From assembly GCA_934446675.1 (NCBI GenBank), contig CAKSEL010000009.1, forward strand, positions 1-64,000: a stretch of 64,000 nt of DNA, read 5' to 3'. The stretch is from an uncultured Eubacteriales bacterium (GTDB lineage Bacteria > Bacillota > Clostridia > Oscillospirales > CAG-382). The translations under genes and the position numbers were made by a program. Numbering within the stretch: the stretch's first letter is position 1; each line of letters opens with the position of its first letter. Below are positions 52,175-60,729 of this stretch, one piece after another. Under the pieces are notes generated by a model that worked only from the letters and a program-made list of their open reading frames with translations, was not told where the DNA came from and searched no databases.

Positions 52175-54265
52175 ATGAAAAACAACGCAAAAATAATCGT
52201 ATTCTATCTCGTGCTTATTGCTGCAATACTTATAGCGGCGTCGGCTCTTTTCTCCGAACCGGCATCGGATAAACTTATGTACAGCGACATAGTTGATCTG
52301 TTTGAAAAAGAGCAGGTAGACAGTTTTGTTGTAAAGCAGAACAACGACCTCATACTCCAGACAAAAGACGGAAAAACACTGGAATTCACCCTGAGAAGCC
52401 TCGATCTGTTTGAAAGAGATCTCAAAGACTTAATTCTCAAACAGCAGCAGAAAGGCATCATAACCGAATACACTTACGAAGAACCCACGCAAATACCGTG
52501 GTGGGTAAGTCTGCTTCCTTACGTCGTCATCATAGTGCTGTTCATAGTACTGTGGATGTACGTCATGAACCAGGCTGCCGGCGGCAAAGGCGGTAAGATA
52601 GGCTCGTTCGGCAAGGCTCACGCAAAGCTCGGCACAAATGAGAAAAACCGCGTTACATTCGCGGACGTTGCGGGCGCGGACGAAGAAAAACAGGAGCTTG
52701 AAGAAGTTGTCGAGTTCCTCAAAAATCCGCAGAAATATGCAAAGCTCGGCGCAAAAGTTCCTAAAGGCGTACTTCTTGTAGGCCCTCCCGGTACCGGTAA
52801 AACCCTGCTTGCAAAGGCGGTCGCCGGAGAAGCTAACGTCCCGTTCTTCTCGATTTCGGGCTCGGATTTCGTTGAAATGTACGTCGGCGTAGGTGCGTCG
52901 CGTGTAAGAGATCTTTTCGACACGGCAAAGAAAAGCACAAATGCAATTATATTCATCGACGAAATAGACGCTGTCGGTCGTCACAGAGGTGCGGGTCTCG
53001 GAGGCGGACACGACGAACGCGAGCAGACTCTGAACCAGTTGCTTGTCGAAATGGACGGTTTCGGAAACACCGACGGAATTATAGTAATGGCTGCGACCAA
53101 CCGTCCCGACATTCTCGATCCGGCGCTGCTGCGTCCCGGACGTTTTGACAGACAAATCACCGTAAACTATCCCGACTTAAAGGGCAGAGAAGAAATTTTG
53201 AAGGTTCACGCAAAGAACAAGCCCTTTGAAAAGGACGTAAATCTCAAAACCCTTGCGAAATCGACTGCCGGATTTACCGGTGCGGATCTTGCAAATCTTC
53301 TCAACGAGGCTGCTCTCCTTGCGGCGCGCCGCGGCAAGAATCTTATAGGTATGTCCGAGCTTGAGGACGCTACCATAAAGGTAATCGTAGGTCCGAAAAA
53401 GACCTCGCGCGTAATATCCGAACGCGAAAAGAAAATTACCGCGTTCCACGAGGCAGGTCATGCAGTCATAACCCAGCTTCTCAAAACTCAGGACGACGTA
53501 CATCAGATCTCTATAATTCCTTCGGGACGTGCAGGCGGTTACACGCTTTCGCTGCCGCAGGAGGACAAAATGTATATGTCAAAGCTTGAGATGGAAGAAG
53601 AGATCATCTCGCTGCTCGGCGGACGCGTTGCAGAACAGCTTGTAATCGGCGATATAACGACAGGCGCATCAAACGACATTGAACGCGCGACAAAAATGGC
53701 ACGCAGCATGGTTACAAAATACGGCATGAGCGAAAATCTCGGCCCCGTTGTTTACGGTACGGGACACGACGAAGTATTCTTAGGAAAGGAATTCGGCTCA
53801 ACGCGCGACTACTCCGAAAGAATTGCGTCGGACATCGACGGCGAAATTAGACGTATAATCGGAACAGCATACAAAAAGGCTGAGGAAATTCTCGGAGCAA
53901 ACAGAAACAAGCTCGACTTTACCGCAAACTACCTCATTGAGCACGAAACCATGGACGGCGAACAGTTTGCGCTCGTTATGTCAACAGACGAGCCGACGGT
54001 TGAGGCTCTTGAAGAAATCGAAAAGAAAAAATCCGAAAAGAGCAATGCCGAAAACAAAAATGCCGGCAGTTCAAAGACGGACGGTTCTTCTTCGGAAGAA
54101 AACGGTTCTGCGGACACTGAAAACACCGGCGGCAGCGCAATAAATTCCGCGCCCGAAACAAAAAAAGACGCCGACGGAGCCGTATATCGTTTTACCAAGA
54201 AGGAAAAGAACGGCGAAAGCACCGAAAATGGCGGCAGCAATAACGATCAGAACAAAGACAAGTAA
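52175..54265 (+). CDS. ftsH: ATP-dependent zinc metalloprotease FtsH
   Basis: Length 696 residues. Two membrane helices (about 7-26 and 107-133) enclose an external domain. The AAA module has GPPGTGKT (203-210), IIFIDEIDAVGRHRG and NRPDILDPALLRPGRFDR. The protease has the zinc motif HEAGH (425-429). A Ser/Asn/Glu-rich tail of about 80 residues is longer than usual. It degrades membrane and short-lived proteins. AAGGAG is 13 bases from the ATG. Confidence 0.97.
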   Translation: MKNNAKIIVFYLVLIAAILIAASALFSEPASDKLMYSDIVDLFEKEQVDSFVVKQNNDLILQTKDGKTLEFTLRSLDLFERDLKDLILKQQQKGIITEYTYEEPTQIPWWVSLLPYVVIIVLFIVLWMYVMNQAAGGKGGKIGSFGKAHAKLGTNEKNRVTFADVAGADEEKQELEEVVEFLKNPQKYAKLGAKVPKGVLLVGPPGTGKTLLAKAVAGEANVPFFSISGSDFVEMYVGVGASRVRDLFDTAKKSTNAIIFIDEIDAVGRHRGAGLGGGHDEREQTLNQLLVEMDGFGNTDGIIVMAATNRPDILDPALLRPGRFDRQITVNYPDLKGREEILKVHAKNKPFEKDVNLKTLAKSTAGFTGADLANLLNEAALLAARRGKNLIGMSELEDATIKVIVGPKKTSRVISEREKKITAFHEAGHAVITQLLKTQDDVHQISIIPSGRAGGYTLSLPQEDKMYMSKLEMEEEIISLLGGRVAEQLVIGDITTGASNDIERATKMARSMVTKYGMSENLGPVVYGTGHDEVFLGKEFGSTRDYSERIASDIDGEIRRIIGTAYKKAEEILGANRNKLDFTANYLIEHETMDGEQFALVMSTDEPTVEALEEIEKKKSEKSNAENKNAGSSKTDGSSSEENGSADTENTGGSAINSAPETKKDADGAVYRFTKKEKNGESTENGGSNNDQNKDK

Positions 54266-54279
54266 TATTTGATTATTTT

Positions 54280-54331
54280 CAGAGTGTCGGAAAGACCGGA
54301 CATTTTTCCGGATTCTGCACTCTGATTTTTT
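54280..54331 (+). terminator. Terminator after ftsH
   Basis: CAGAGTG (54280-54286) pairs with CACTCTG (54318-54324), with an inner TCCGG/CCGGA hairpin, followed by ATTTTTT. Confidence 0.85.
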
Positions 54332-54347
54332 ATTAAAGAGGAATTTT

Positions 54348-55238
54348 ATGAAATTCACACCCGTACCCAAAAAAGTTATGACGGTTCACGACGTTTCGTG
54401 TTTCGGAAGATGTGCGCACACCGTTATCATACCCGTCATGTCGGCTCTCGGCGTACAGACCGTTCCGCTGCCTACGGCGCTTCTGTCAACTCACACCGGC
54501 GGCTTTGACGGCTTTACGTTTCTTGACCTTACGGATCAGATGACAAAGATTCAAAGTCACTGGGAAGAACTCGGCATTGCCTTTGACGGCATTTATACCG
54601 GGTTTCTCGGGAGCGAAGAGCAGATAGACACGGTAAAGACCATTGCCGATAAAACAAAGTCCGACAATCCGTTATCTCTCTTTCTCGCAGACCCCGTTAT
54701 GGGCGACGACGGAGAAAAATACAAGACGTACACGGCAGGTATGTGTCTGCTTACACGTGAACTTCTTAAAGACGCCGATGTAATAACGCCCAATCTCACG
54801 GAAGCCTGTATTCTAACCGACACGCCTTACAAAAATCACTTTGACGACGGCGAACTGACAGAACTTTTAGACAGACTGTCAAAGCTTACCGGCGGCAGCA
54901 TTGTAATTACGGGTATCCGCGGTACGGGCAAAGATTCCGGACGCATATACACGGTTTTCCGCGACACATATACATCTTTCGGCAAGGTGAGCGCCGAGTA
55001 CATCGACGCAAATTATCCCGGCACGGGCGACGTGTTCTCGTCGATACTGATGTCCCATCTGCTTTACGGAAATCCGCTGTTGGAGTCGCTTGAGCTTGCC
55101 GGCAACTTTGTAAGCTCGGTATCGGAATACACCTTCAGCTGCGGCACGCCCGTCCGCGAAGGTCTGCTTATAGAAGCTTTTTCCGAACAACTTGCGTCAT
55201 ACAGTCCGTTTAAAAATCATATAATTAAAGAACCCTAA
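54348..55238 (+). CDS. Pyridoxamine/pyridoxal kinase-like protein
   Basis: Length 296 residues, ribokinase-superfamily. Family signs: VMTVHDVSCFGRCAHTVIIP, GIYTGFLGS, LADPVMGDDG, ITPNLTEA and the anion-hole motif YPGTGDVFSS with the catalytic Asp. The order of motifs fits the PdxY/PdxK type that phosphorylates pyridoxal or pyridoxamine for PLP salvage. The ribosome site is AAAGAGG. It starts a small cluster with a flavin reductase-like gene. Confidence 0.88.
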   Translation: MKFTPVPKKVMTVHDVSCFGRCAHTVIIPVMSALGVQTVPLPTALLSTHTGGFDGFTFLDLTDQMTKIQSHWEELGIAFDGIYTGFLGSEEQIDTVKTIADKTKSDNPLSLFLADPVMGDDGEKYKTYTAGMCLLTRELLKDADVITPNLTEACILTDTPYKNHFDDGELTELLDRLSKLTGGSIVITGIRGTGKDSGRIYTVFRDTYTSFGKVSAEYIDANYPGTGDVFSSILMSHLLYGNPLLESLELAGNFVSSVSEYTFSCGTPVREGLLIEAFSEQLASYSPFKNHIIKEP

Positions 55239-55261
55239 TCCAAAACAAGGAGTGCTGACAA

Positions 55262-55771
55262 ATGAAACACATCAAGCCCGAAGAATTCGGCGAAAACGTA
55301 TTTAAGCTCATAGGCAAAAAATGGGCGCTTGTCGCGTCCTATGACAAAAACCATACTCCTCTGCCCTACAATGCTCTCACGGCAAGCTGGGGCGGCATGG
55401 GCGTACTCTGGAACAAAAACGTATTTTTCTGCTTTATAAGACCGCAGAGATACACAAAGGAGTTTATCGACGCGTCGGACACCGTAACACTCTCGTTCTT
55501 TGACGAAAAGTACCGCAGTGCGCTGAACCTCTGCGGAAAAAAGAGCGGACGCGACGGCGACAAGCTGACGGAAGCCGGGCTTGACGTAATAACGGAAAAC
55601 AACGCCGTAAAATTCAGGCAGGCATCAATAACCGTGACCGGAAAAAAGCTGTACGCCGGTCCTATTCTTCCCGGCTGCTTTACCGACAAGTCGATTATTG
55701 ACACCTGCTATCCGAACAAAGATTTCCATGAAATGTATATCTGCGAGATTACAGACATTGAAACCGAATAA
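55262..55771 (+). CDS. Flavin reductase-like FMN-binding split-barrel protein
   Basis: Length 169 residues. The split-barrel flavin reductase fold is suggested by WALVASYDKNHTPLPYNALTAS, RPQRYTKEFIDASDTVTLSF and a C-terminal LPGCFTDKSIIDTCYPNKD. Such proteins use NAD(P)H to reduce FMN or act as small flavin oxidoreductases. AAGGAG precedes the ATG. It is 23 bases behind the pyridoxamine kinase gene. Confidence 0.8.
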   Translation: MKHIKPEEFGENVFKLIGKKWALVASYDKNHTPLPYNALTASWGGMGVLWNKNVFFCFIRPQRYTKEFIDASDTVTLSFFDEKYRSALNLCGKKSGRDGDKLTEAGLDVITENNAVKFRQASITVTGKKLYAGPILPGCFTDKSIIDTCYPNKDFHEMYICEITDIETE

Positions 55772-55794
55772 CAAAAACAATCTGCATAGAAAAA

Positions 55795-56652
55795 ATGAAA
55801 CTATCAACCGAAACCTATGTACTGCGCGAAAGATTTGACGACAGAACCTCCGTCAAGATGATAAAGGACGCGTGATTTGACTGCTTTGACTACTCTATGT
55901 GCCGGGTGAAAAATCCGGAGTGCGATATGCTCGTTGACAACTACACCGAAAAGGCAAAGGAACTTCGCGAATACGCCGACAGTCTCGGTATCTGCTGCAA
56001 CCAGACTCACGCGCCGTTCGACTTTACTGGAAAAGACACTTTTGAAGAATCAAACGTAAACTTTCTGCGCCTTGTGCGTTCTCTTGAAGTTTCCGCAATT
56101 CTCGGTGCGAAAACAAGCGTCGTTCATGCTGTAAAAGGCGGCGCTCTTCCCGAAAACGCGGACTTCTTTGAGTACAACACGAAGTTTTACAAGAGTCTTT
56201 TGCCTTACTGCGAAAAATTCGGAATATGCGTATCCGTCGAAAATCTTTTCTACTTCACCGGAACCGTACCGCAGCCGGTTCTCTCAGACCCGAAAGAGCA
56301 TATAGAATTTGTAAAGAGCCTCGGCTCGGATTATTTCAACATCTGCCTTGATATAGGTCATTCGGCGCTTCTCGGATACAAGCCTGAGGACACAATAGCC
56401 GGAATGGACAAAACGCTGCTTAAATCGCTGCACATTCACGACAACGATTACCGTTCCGACCGCCATATGCTCCCGTACACTGCGGATTTCGACTGGGACA
56501 AAATATGCTCTGCTCTCAAAAATCTCGGTTATACGGGCGAGCTTACATTTGAAATTTTCGGATTTCTCTCAAAGCTGCCCAAAGACACTCTCGGCAAAGC
56601 TCTTGAATTTGCTTGTGAGATAGGCAAAAGCATGATTGCAAAAATAGGCTGA
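55795..56652 (+). pseudogene. Sugar phosphate isomerase/epimerase (xylose isomerase-like barrel) with in-frame TGA
   Basis: The frame starts MKLSTETYVLRERF at ATG 55795 and meets TGA at 55873-55875, then continues FDCFDYSMC without any other stop to 56652. In relatives the codon at this place is Gly (GGA in an AGFD context), so GGA to TGA by one base change is the simplest view. The remainder (251 residues from ATG 55897) keeps barrel features: GICVSVENLF, FNICLDIGHSAL, LHIHDNDYRSDRHM and a metal-ligand pattern of Glu, Asp/His and His. A start at 55897 would lack the first beta strand. No SD is clear at 55795. Other genes here use TGA as stop, so recoding is unlikely. The alternative is a shortened but active CDS. 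Confidence 0.65.
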
Positions 56653-56680
56653 CAATTCTAAAAACAAAACAATACATATC

Positions 56681-56718
56681 CGGCAGGGCTGCAATGTGCG
56701 GCTTTGCCGTTTATTTTT
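56681..56718 (+). terminator. Terminator after the isomerase pseudogene
   Basis: CGGCAGGGC (56681-56689) pairs with GGCTTTGCCG (56700-56709) with two G-U pairs, followed by TTTATTTTTT. It overlaps the end of the convergent ParB-like gene. Confidence 0.75.
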
Positions 56719-57418
56719 TGCGCGGATCCGCAACGTCTATTACGACTTTTACTCCGTCGGGCGTAGGAATCTGCGTCTTTGTGACGTTCATGCCGAATTT
56801 TTTTGCCTCTCCCAAAGCCCTGTCAAGGCTGTTTAGCAGAAGTCCCGCGTCACGCACTATTCCTTTTATGCTCATTTTAGAGTCGGGTGCGTTCTTACTC
56901 TCCGTTTCGGATTTTTCGCGTTTCTCCGGCTTCAAAAGCTCCTTTGCATAGTGCAGGGCAAGCCGCGAATCATATTTATTTTCCCTGCAATGCCTGAATG
57001 CACAAAGCCGTGTTTTAGGTTCAAGCGACGCAAACGCAACCGCTGTACACTCAGAAAATCCGAGCGTTTTTACATACCTTCTCTCACGCGGCGTAAAGTC
57101 AAGCAGGCTGAGTTTATCGCAAAGCTGCTTTAAAGGTATGCCGACAAGCTCGGACGTCTGCTGCAATGTATAGTTTTCGTTAAGCATCAGTATCCGCAGC
57201 GTCTCCGCCGACTCAAACATATCAGTATCGCCCTTCAGCAGCCGTTCAAGCACGCCGTTCACCGCAGGCGGCAGTTTCTCCGCACACGGATTATTTTTTA
57301 CAGCCGTCTTTTTTTGGCACACGTCGGCAATTTCAAACTCTTTCTTTTCTTCGCCCAAGCCTATTCCGGCAATGGGCTTTAATTTTTCGGTTCTCTTATC
57401 TCTTATATCAAAAGACAC
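56711..57418 (-). CDS. ParB/Noc-like protein lacking the CTPase domain
   Basis: Length 235 residues from GTG 57418, with AAGGAGG 9 bases upstream. It retains the KorB-like helix-turn-helix and following helices of ParB (ETLRILMLNENYTLQQTSELVG, then KLSLLDFTPRERRYVKTLG), here cited in part. The N-terminal ParB/Srx domain with its GERR nucleotide motif is missing; the first 65 residues are polar and unlike ParB. The C-terminal part is Lys/Glu-rich, ending in a short beta segment. It sits right after rsmG, where chromosomal noc or parAB lies in Firmicutes, so it probably derives from that gene. Whether it still binds parS or nucleoid DNA is open. Confidence 0.7.
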   Translation of the reverse strand: MSFDIRDKRTEKLKPIAGIGLGEEKKEFEIADVCQKKTAVKNNPCAEKLPPAVNGVLERLLKGDTDMFESAETLRILMLNENYTLQQTSELVGIPLKQLCDKLSLLDFTPRERRYVKTLGFSECTAVAFASLEPKTRLCAFRHCRENKYDSRLALHYAKELLKPEKREKSETESKNAPDSKMSIKGIVRDAGLLLNSLDRALGEAKKFGMNVTKTQIPTPDGVKVVIDVADPRKK

Positions 57419-57507
57419 GCTTTTCAACCTCCTTAAACATACACAGAATAGCACATTTCGTGCGCAAAAGAGGTAAAAGCGTGTCGCATATTAAATATTT
57501 TTTCGTT

Positions 57508-58245
57508 TCATAGAGTTTTTTTCAGTATTGCTGCATAACGTCGCGGGTACTGCGGCGGAGTTTTGCGTTTTTTCCCGATAACGACAAGCACATGAGCCTG
57601 TTCGTCGCTGTCGTTCATGGAAAATCCGGCGTCAAGTATCTCCTTTATGTTTCCGCCGAGAATTTTTATCGCGTTCTGCGCCTTATAAAGCTCGCTTTCG
57701 GGATTATTCATATCGCTTTCCTTTTTGCTCTTATATGCGACGAAAACTCCTCCCGGCTTTACGAAAGGAAGCGCAAGCACCGGCAGCGACGCTACGGCTC
57801 TCGATACAGCACAGTCATATGCCTCACGCTGTCCGTCTTTAGCGCAAAGTTCTTCGGCACGTTCGGGATAGAGTCGTGCGTCAAGTCCGAATTCGTCCGA
57901 CACAAGCTTTGTAAATTTAAGTTTCTTTGCAGTGCTGTCCACAAACGACATTGTTATATCGTCTCTGAGTATTTTTACCGGAAGTCCCGGAAATCCCGCG
58001 CCGCAGCCTATATCAACGGCCTTTGCGCCCTTTTTTATTATATCGTACTTTAAAACTCCGAGCGAGTCGATAAAATGCTTAAAGCATATATCTTGTTTGG
58101 TTTTGAGCGCCGTCACGTTGGTATGCGAGTTAAACTCTTCAAGCATATCCGACATTCTGTCAAACAGCTTTGCTTTTTCCTCGGAGCACTCTATATTATT
58201 TTTGCGGCAAAAATCCAGAATTTCCGCCGATGTGCAAAATTCCAT
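57508..58245 (-). CDS. rsmG: 16S rRNA (guanine527-N7)-methyltransferase RsmG
   Basis: Length 245 residues. SAM-binding core with AVDIGCGAGFPGLPVKI, SFVDSTAKKLKF and a SRAVASLPVL segment typical of GidB/RsmG. It methylates G527 of 16S rRNA; loss gives low-level streptomycin resistance. It starts 18 bases behind ruvX and is followed by the ParB-like gene after 89 bases. Confidence 0.94.
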   Translation of the reverse strand: MEFCTSAEILDFCRKNNIECSEEKAKLFDRMSDMLEEFNSHTNVTALKTKQDICFKHFIDSLGVLKYDIIKKGAKAVDIGCGAGFPGLPVKILRDDITMSFVDSTAKKLKFTKLVSDEFGLDARLYPERAEELCAKDGQREAYDCAVSRAVASLPVLALPFVKPGGVFVAYKSKKESDMNNPESELYKAQNAIKILGGNIKEILDAGFSMNDSDEQAHVLVVIGKKRKTPPQYPRRYAAILKKTL

Positions 58246-58263
58246 TATTCTTTCTCCCGTCCG

Positions 58264-58686
58264 TCAGTCACACTTATCTTTTTGCATATCGAGATAGGTC
58301 TGAAGTATTATCTGCGCCGACAGCGTATCTACGGAAAGCTTGCGTTTTTTGCCGTGAGTGCCGGTTTCGTTCATAAATCCGTGCGCCATGATCGTTGTTC
58401 TTCTCTCATCGACCATTATTACGGGTATTCCCGACTTTTCTTCGAGAAGCTTTGCAAACGCGCGCACCTTCTGCGCCCTCTCGCCCTCTGTTCCGTTCAT
58501 GTTCAGCGGAAGTCCGCACACCGCAGTTTCCGCTCCCGTTTCGGTTATCTTTTCGCATACTGCCTTGACTGCCGAATTAACTCCGGCAACGCTTACAAAG
58601 CCTATTCCTCCGGCAAGCGTCTGCGTAGGATCGCTTATTGCAAGACCTACCCTTGCGTCGCCGAAATCTATTCCCATTATACGCAA
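58264..58686 (-). CDS. ruvX: RuvX/YqgF, putative Holliday junction resolvase and pre-16S nuclease
   Basis: Length 140 residues, the normal size. It starts at TTG 58686, with GGAGG 8 bases upstream; a longer reading would run into rnpB. RNase H-like fold with IMGIDFGDARVGLAISD, VCGLPLNMNGTEGERAQ, VIMVDERRTTIMA and a final Asp in LSVDTLSAQIIL. YqgF family members process the 5' end of 16S rRNA. Confidence 0.93.
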   Translation of the reverse strand: MRIMGIDFGDARVGLAISDPTQTLAGGIGFVSVAGVNSAVKAVCEKITETGAETAVCGLPLNMNGTEGERAQKVRAFAKLLEEKSGIPVIMVDERRTTIMAHGFMNETGTHGKKRKLSVDTLSAQIILQTYLDMQKDKCD

Positions 58687-58794
58687 AATCACTACCTCCG
58701 CCGCATGATAAATCAACAAAACGCCGCACTGAGTTTCAATATCAGACGGCGCACAAGTATCAAAATCAAAAATCCGTGAAATTTCTTTAAAACA

Positions 58795-59157
58795 ACGACC
58801 GGGACTGTAAGCCGGGTTCTGTCGCGAACGATCATCTATCTTGTCTTTGCGTTGCCGCAAAGCTCTGTGCCGCCTTTGCATATTCCGCCGAGCAGACGGT
58901 TCTGCGCATAACGCAGAAAATGCGTCAAGGCGTTGCTTCGGATAGGGTTTACAGGGCAACAGCGTCTCCGCTGCGCCGGTGAGCTCTTACCTCGCCTTTC
59001 CACCCTTACCGCAATTTCTTGCGGCGGTATATCTCTGTTGCACTTTCCCGGGAGTCACCTCCGGCGGACGTTATCCGTTATCCTGCTCTTTGAAGCCCGG
59101 ACTTTCCTCACCGAAAAACCTTGCGGTAAGTCGGCGCGATCGTTTGCCCCGGTCGCC
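58795..59157 (-). ncRNA. rnpB: RNase P RNA, bacterial class A type
   Basis: Read on the minus strand: P1 pairing between CGACCGGG at the 5' end and CCCGGTCG at the 3' end, the conserved GAGGAAAGTCCGGGCT, GGGTGGAAAGG..GAGGTAAGAG, AGATAGATGATCG and ACAGAACCCGGCTTACAG (each cited in short). It is the catalytic RNA that trims tRNA 5' leaders. The ends are judged from P1 pairing and are accurate to a few bases. It is upstream of ruvX. Confidence 0.95.
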
Positions 59158-59163
59158 TTGTAT

Positions 59164-59192
59164 ATTATACACGAGTTTTTGGGGATTGTCAA
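59164..59192 (-). promoter_or_regulatory. Promoter of rnpB
   Basis: Minus strand TTGACA (59192-59187), 17-base spacer, TATAAT (59169-59164), seven bases before the RNA 5' end. Confidence 0.92.
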
Positions 59193-59232
59193 GGAATTTG
59201 GCAGGCAATAAAAAACGACTTCGGAATTTTCC

Positions 59233-59258
59233 GTCCTTAAACATAATATTTAAGGGCG
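59233..59258 (+). repeat. Left 26-base inverted repeat, predicted recombination site
   Basis: The site has internal arms CCTTAAA and TTTAAGG around a 7-base centre CATAATA, the arm-spacer-arm form of a tyrosine recombinase core site. The asymmetrical centre gives the site its direction. Confidence 0.8.
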
Positions 59259-59296
59259 TTCCAAAATCGGCAATATCACTTAATTCAGCGGCTGTT

Positions 59297-59325
59297 TTGT
59301 TTTCGGCAACACTTGATGATATAAT
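59297..59325 (+). promoter_or_regulatory. Promoter of the recombinase gene, inside the invertible segment
   Basis: TTGTTT (59297-59302), 17-base spacer, TATAAT (59320-59325) with TGA before it (extended -10). It points toward the recombinase and, past it, toward the lipoprotein operon. Confidence 0.65.
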
Positions 59326-59439
59326 TAATATATCACAAAAATATCCAAAAATCAAGTGTTTTACAACATTTTCTGCAAAATGCACAATGTTTCTGCTTGA
59401 TTTTCCGTCACAAACATAGTCAAAACAGGAGATGATTTT

Positions 59440-60486
59440 ATGGCACGCAGAGGTGAAAACATTTACAAACGAAAAGACGGGCGCTATGAGGGCCGCTATA
59501 TAAAACACTACGACATATCCGGAAAAGCTGTTTACGGTTACGTATATTCAAGAAGCTATCTGGAAATCAAAGAACTGATTGCAAAATGCAAAACCGAGAA
59601 GCCGTCACGGTGCTGCAACAGCACTTTACTTTCAGACTGGCTAAAAAACTGGCTGAAATCACAGGGCACATTAAAACCCACAACAAAAAAGATATATACA
59701 AGTCATATAGATAATTATATAAATCCGAAATTAGGAAAAATACAGTTAAAAAAACTTAACGGCGATATTCTCCAGAGCTTTATAAACGGCTTAGCTCTGT
59801 CGGCATCAACTGTTAAAAGCATATTCAGCATATTAAAATCCGCACTTTCCTGTGCAGAGGATAACGGCTTGATTTTAAATATATGGGACAAGGTAAAAGT
59901 GCCGAAAAGAGAAAAATCCATTGTTCAGGTCTTAACCGTCAATGAGCAGAAAAGTCTTGAAAGCGTGCTGACGTCGCCGTTTGATACAGGTATATGGATC
60001 TGCCTTTATGCAGGGCTTCGCATCGGTGAGGTCTGTGCATTAAAATGGTCGGATATAAACTTTGAAACTTCAACCATGACTGTCAACGGCACACAGGCGC
60101 GGACAGAAAACGGCATTGAAATTATTTCACCGAAAAGCAAAAGTTCAAAACGAGAAATTCCCATGCCGGATTTGCTTATGAGCAAGCTCAGGGAACTTCC
60201 GCAAGCCTGTGAATACGTTTTATCAAAGAATAATAAGCCTGTCGACATACGCACATACAGACGTTATTTTAAAAAGCTTTTGCAAAAAGCCGATCTGCCG
60301 GATATTAAGTATCATGCACTTCGGCACACATTCTCGACCAGAGCGCTGGAAGTCGGAATGGACTATAAAACGCTTTCGGAAATTCTCGGTCATTCTTCTG
60401 TCGGCATAACGCTTGATTTATATGCACACTCATTAAAAGAGCATAAACGCAACGAAATGAATAAACTCGGCAATATTTTTTATTAA
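59440..60486 (+). CDS. Tyrosine recombinase/integrase
   Basis: Length 348 residues. An N-terminal AP2-like arm-binding segment (GENIYKRKDGRYEGRYIK) and SAM-like core-binding domain (about 60-155) precede the catalytic domain with Arg in AGLRIGEVCAL, Lys in a beta-hairpin, HALRHTFSTRA, LGHSSVGITLD and the nucleophile Tyr in DLYAHS. All catalytic residues are present. It belongs to the Tn916/phage integrase type, but there is no excisionase or other phage or conjugation gene beside it. It is enclosed by 26-base inverted repeats and preceded by its own promoter. No terminator is visible after it. Confidence 0.92.
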   Translation: MARRGENIYKRKDGRYEGRYIKHYDISGKAVYGYVYSRSYLEIKELIAKCKTEKPSRCCNSTLLSDWLKNWLKSQGTLKPTTKKIYTSHIDNYINPKLGKIQLKKLNGDILQSFINGLALSASTVKSIFSILKSALSCAEDNGLILNIWDKVKVPKREKSIVQVLTVNEQKSLESVLTSPFDTGIWICLYAGLRIGEVCALKWSDINFETSTMTVNGTQARTENGIEIISPKSKSSKREIPMPDLLMSKLRELPQACEYVLSKNNKPVDIRTYRRYFKKLLQKADLPDIKYHALRHTFSTRALEVGMDYKTLSEILGHSSVGITLDLYAHSLKEHKRNEMNKLGNIFY

Positions 60487-60558
60487 TAATTATTTGCCGT
60501 CAGAATTTTCAGTCAAAACTGCCGCACAAACCTTTATATCAAGGTTCTGCACGCTGTT

Positions 60559-60584
60559 CGCCCTTAAATATTATGTTTAAGGAC
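60559..60584 (-). repeat. Right 26-base inverted repeat, predicted recombination site
   Basis: Exact reverse complement of 59233-59258, 73 bases after the recombinase stop and 146 bases before the lipoprotein start. Confidence 0.8.
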
Positions 60585-60729
60585 AAAATTTCAAACAAGG
60601 CTTACAGTATTGCTATTCTTACATGGCTTATTATGTGTTTTGGAACAAAAAATTATATATCTTGTGAAAGGAGAATGCAGCGAGAGATATTATACAGACA
60701 AAAAAAGTTACGAAAATGGAGGAATTACA

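Larger units (their letters stand above)
59233..60584. mobile_element. Predicted invertible segment carrying its own tyrosine recombinase
   Basis: A 26-base sequence at 59233-59258 recurs exactly in inverted orientation at 60559-60584, enclosing a complete tyrosine recombinase gene and its promoter. Inverted, not direct, repeats of a recombinase-type site predict inversion of the 1.35-kb segment, not excision. No other gene lies inside. Confidence 0.7.

Noticed and set aside
55873..55875. TGA as selenocysteine or reassigned Gly codon
   Set aside because: The expected residue is Gly, no SECIS-like hairpin is evident, and TGA ends other genes in the window.
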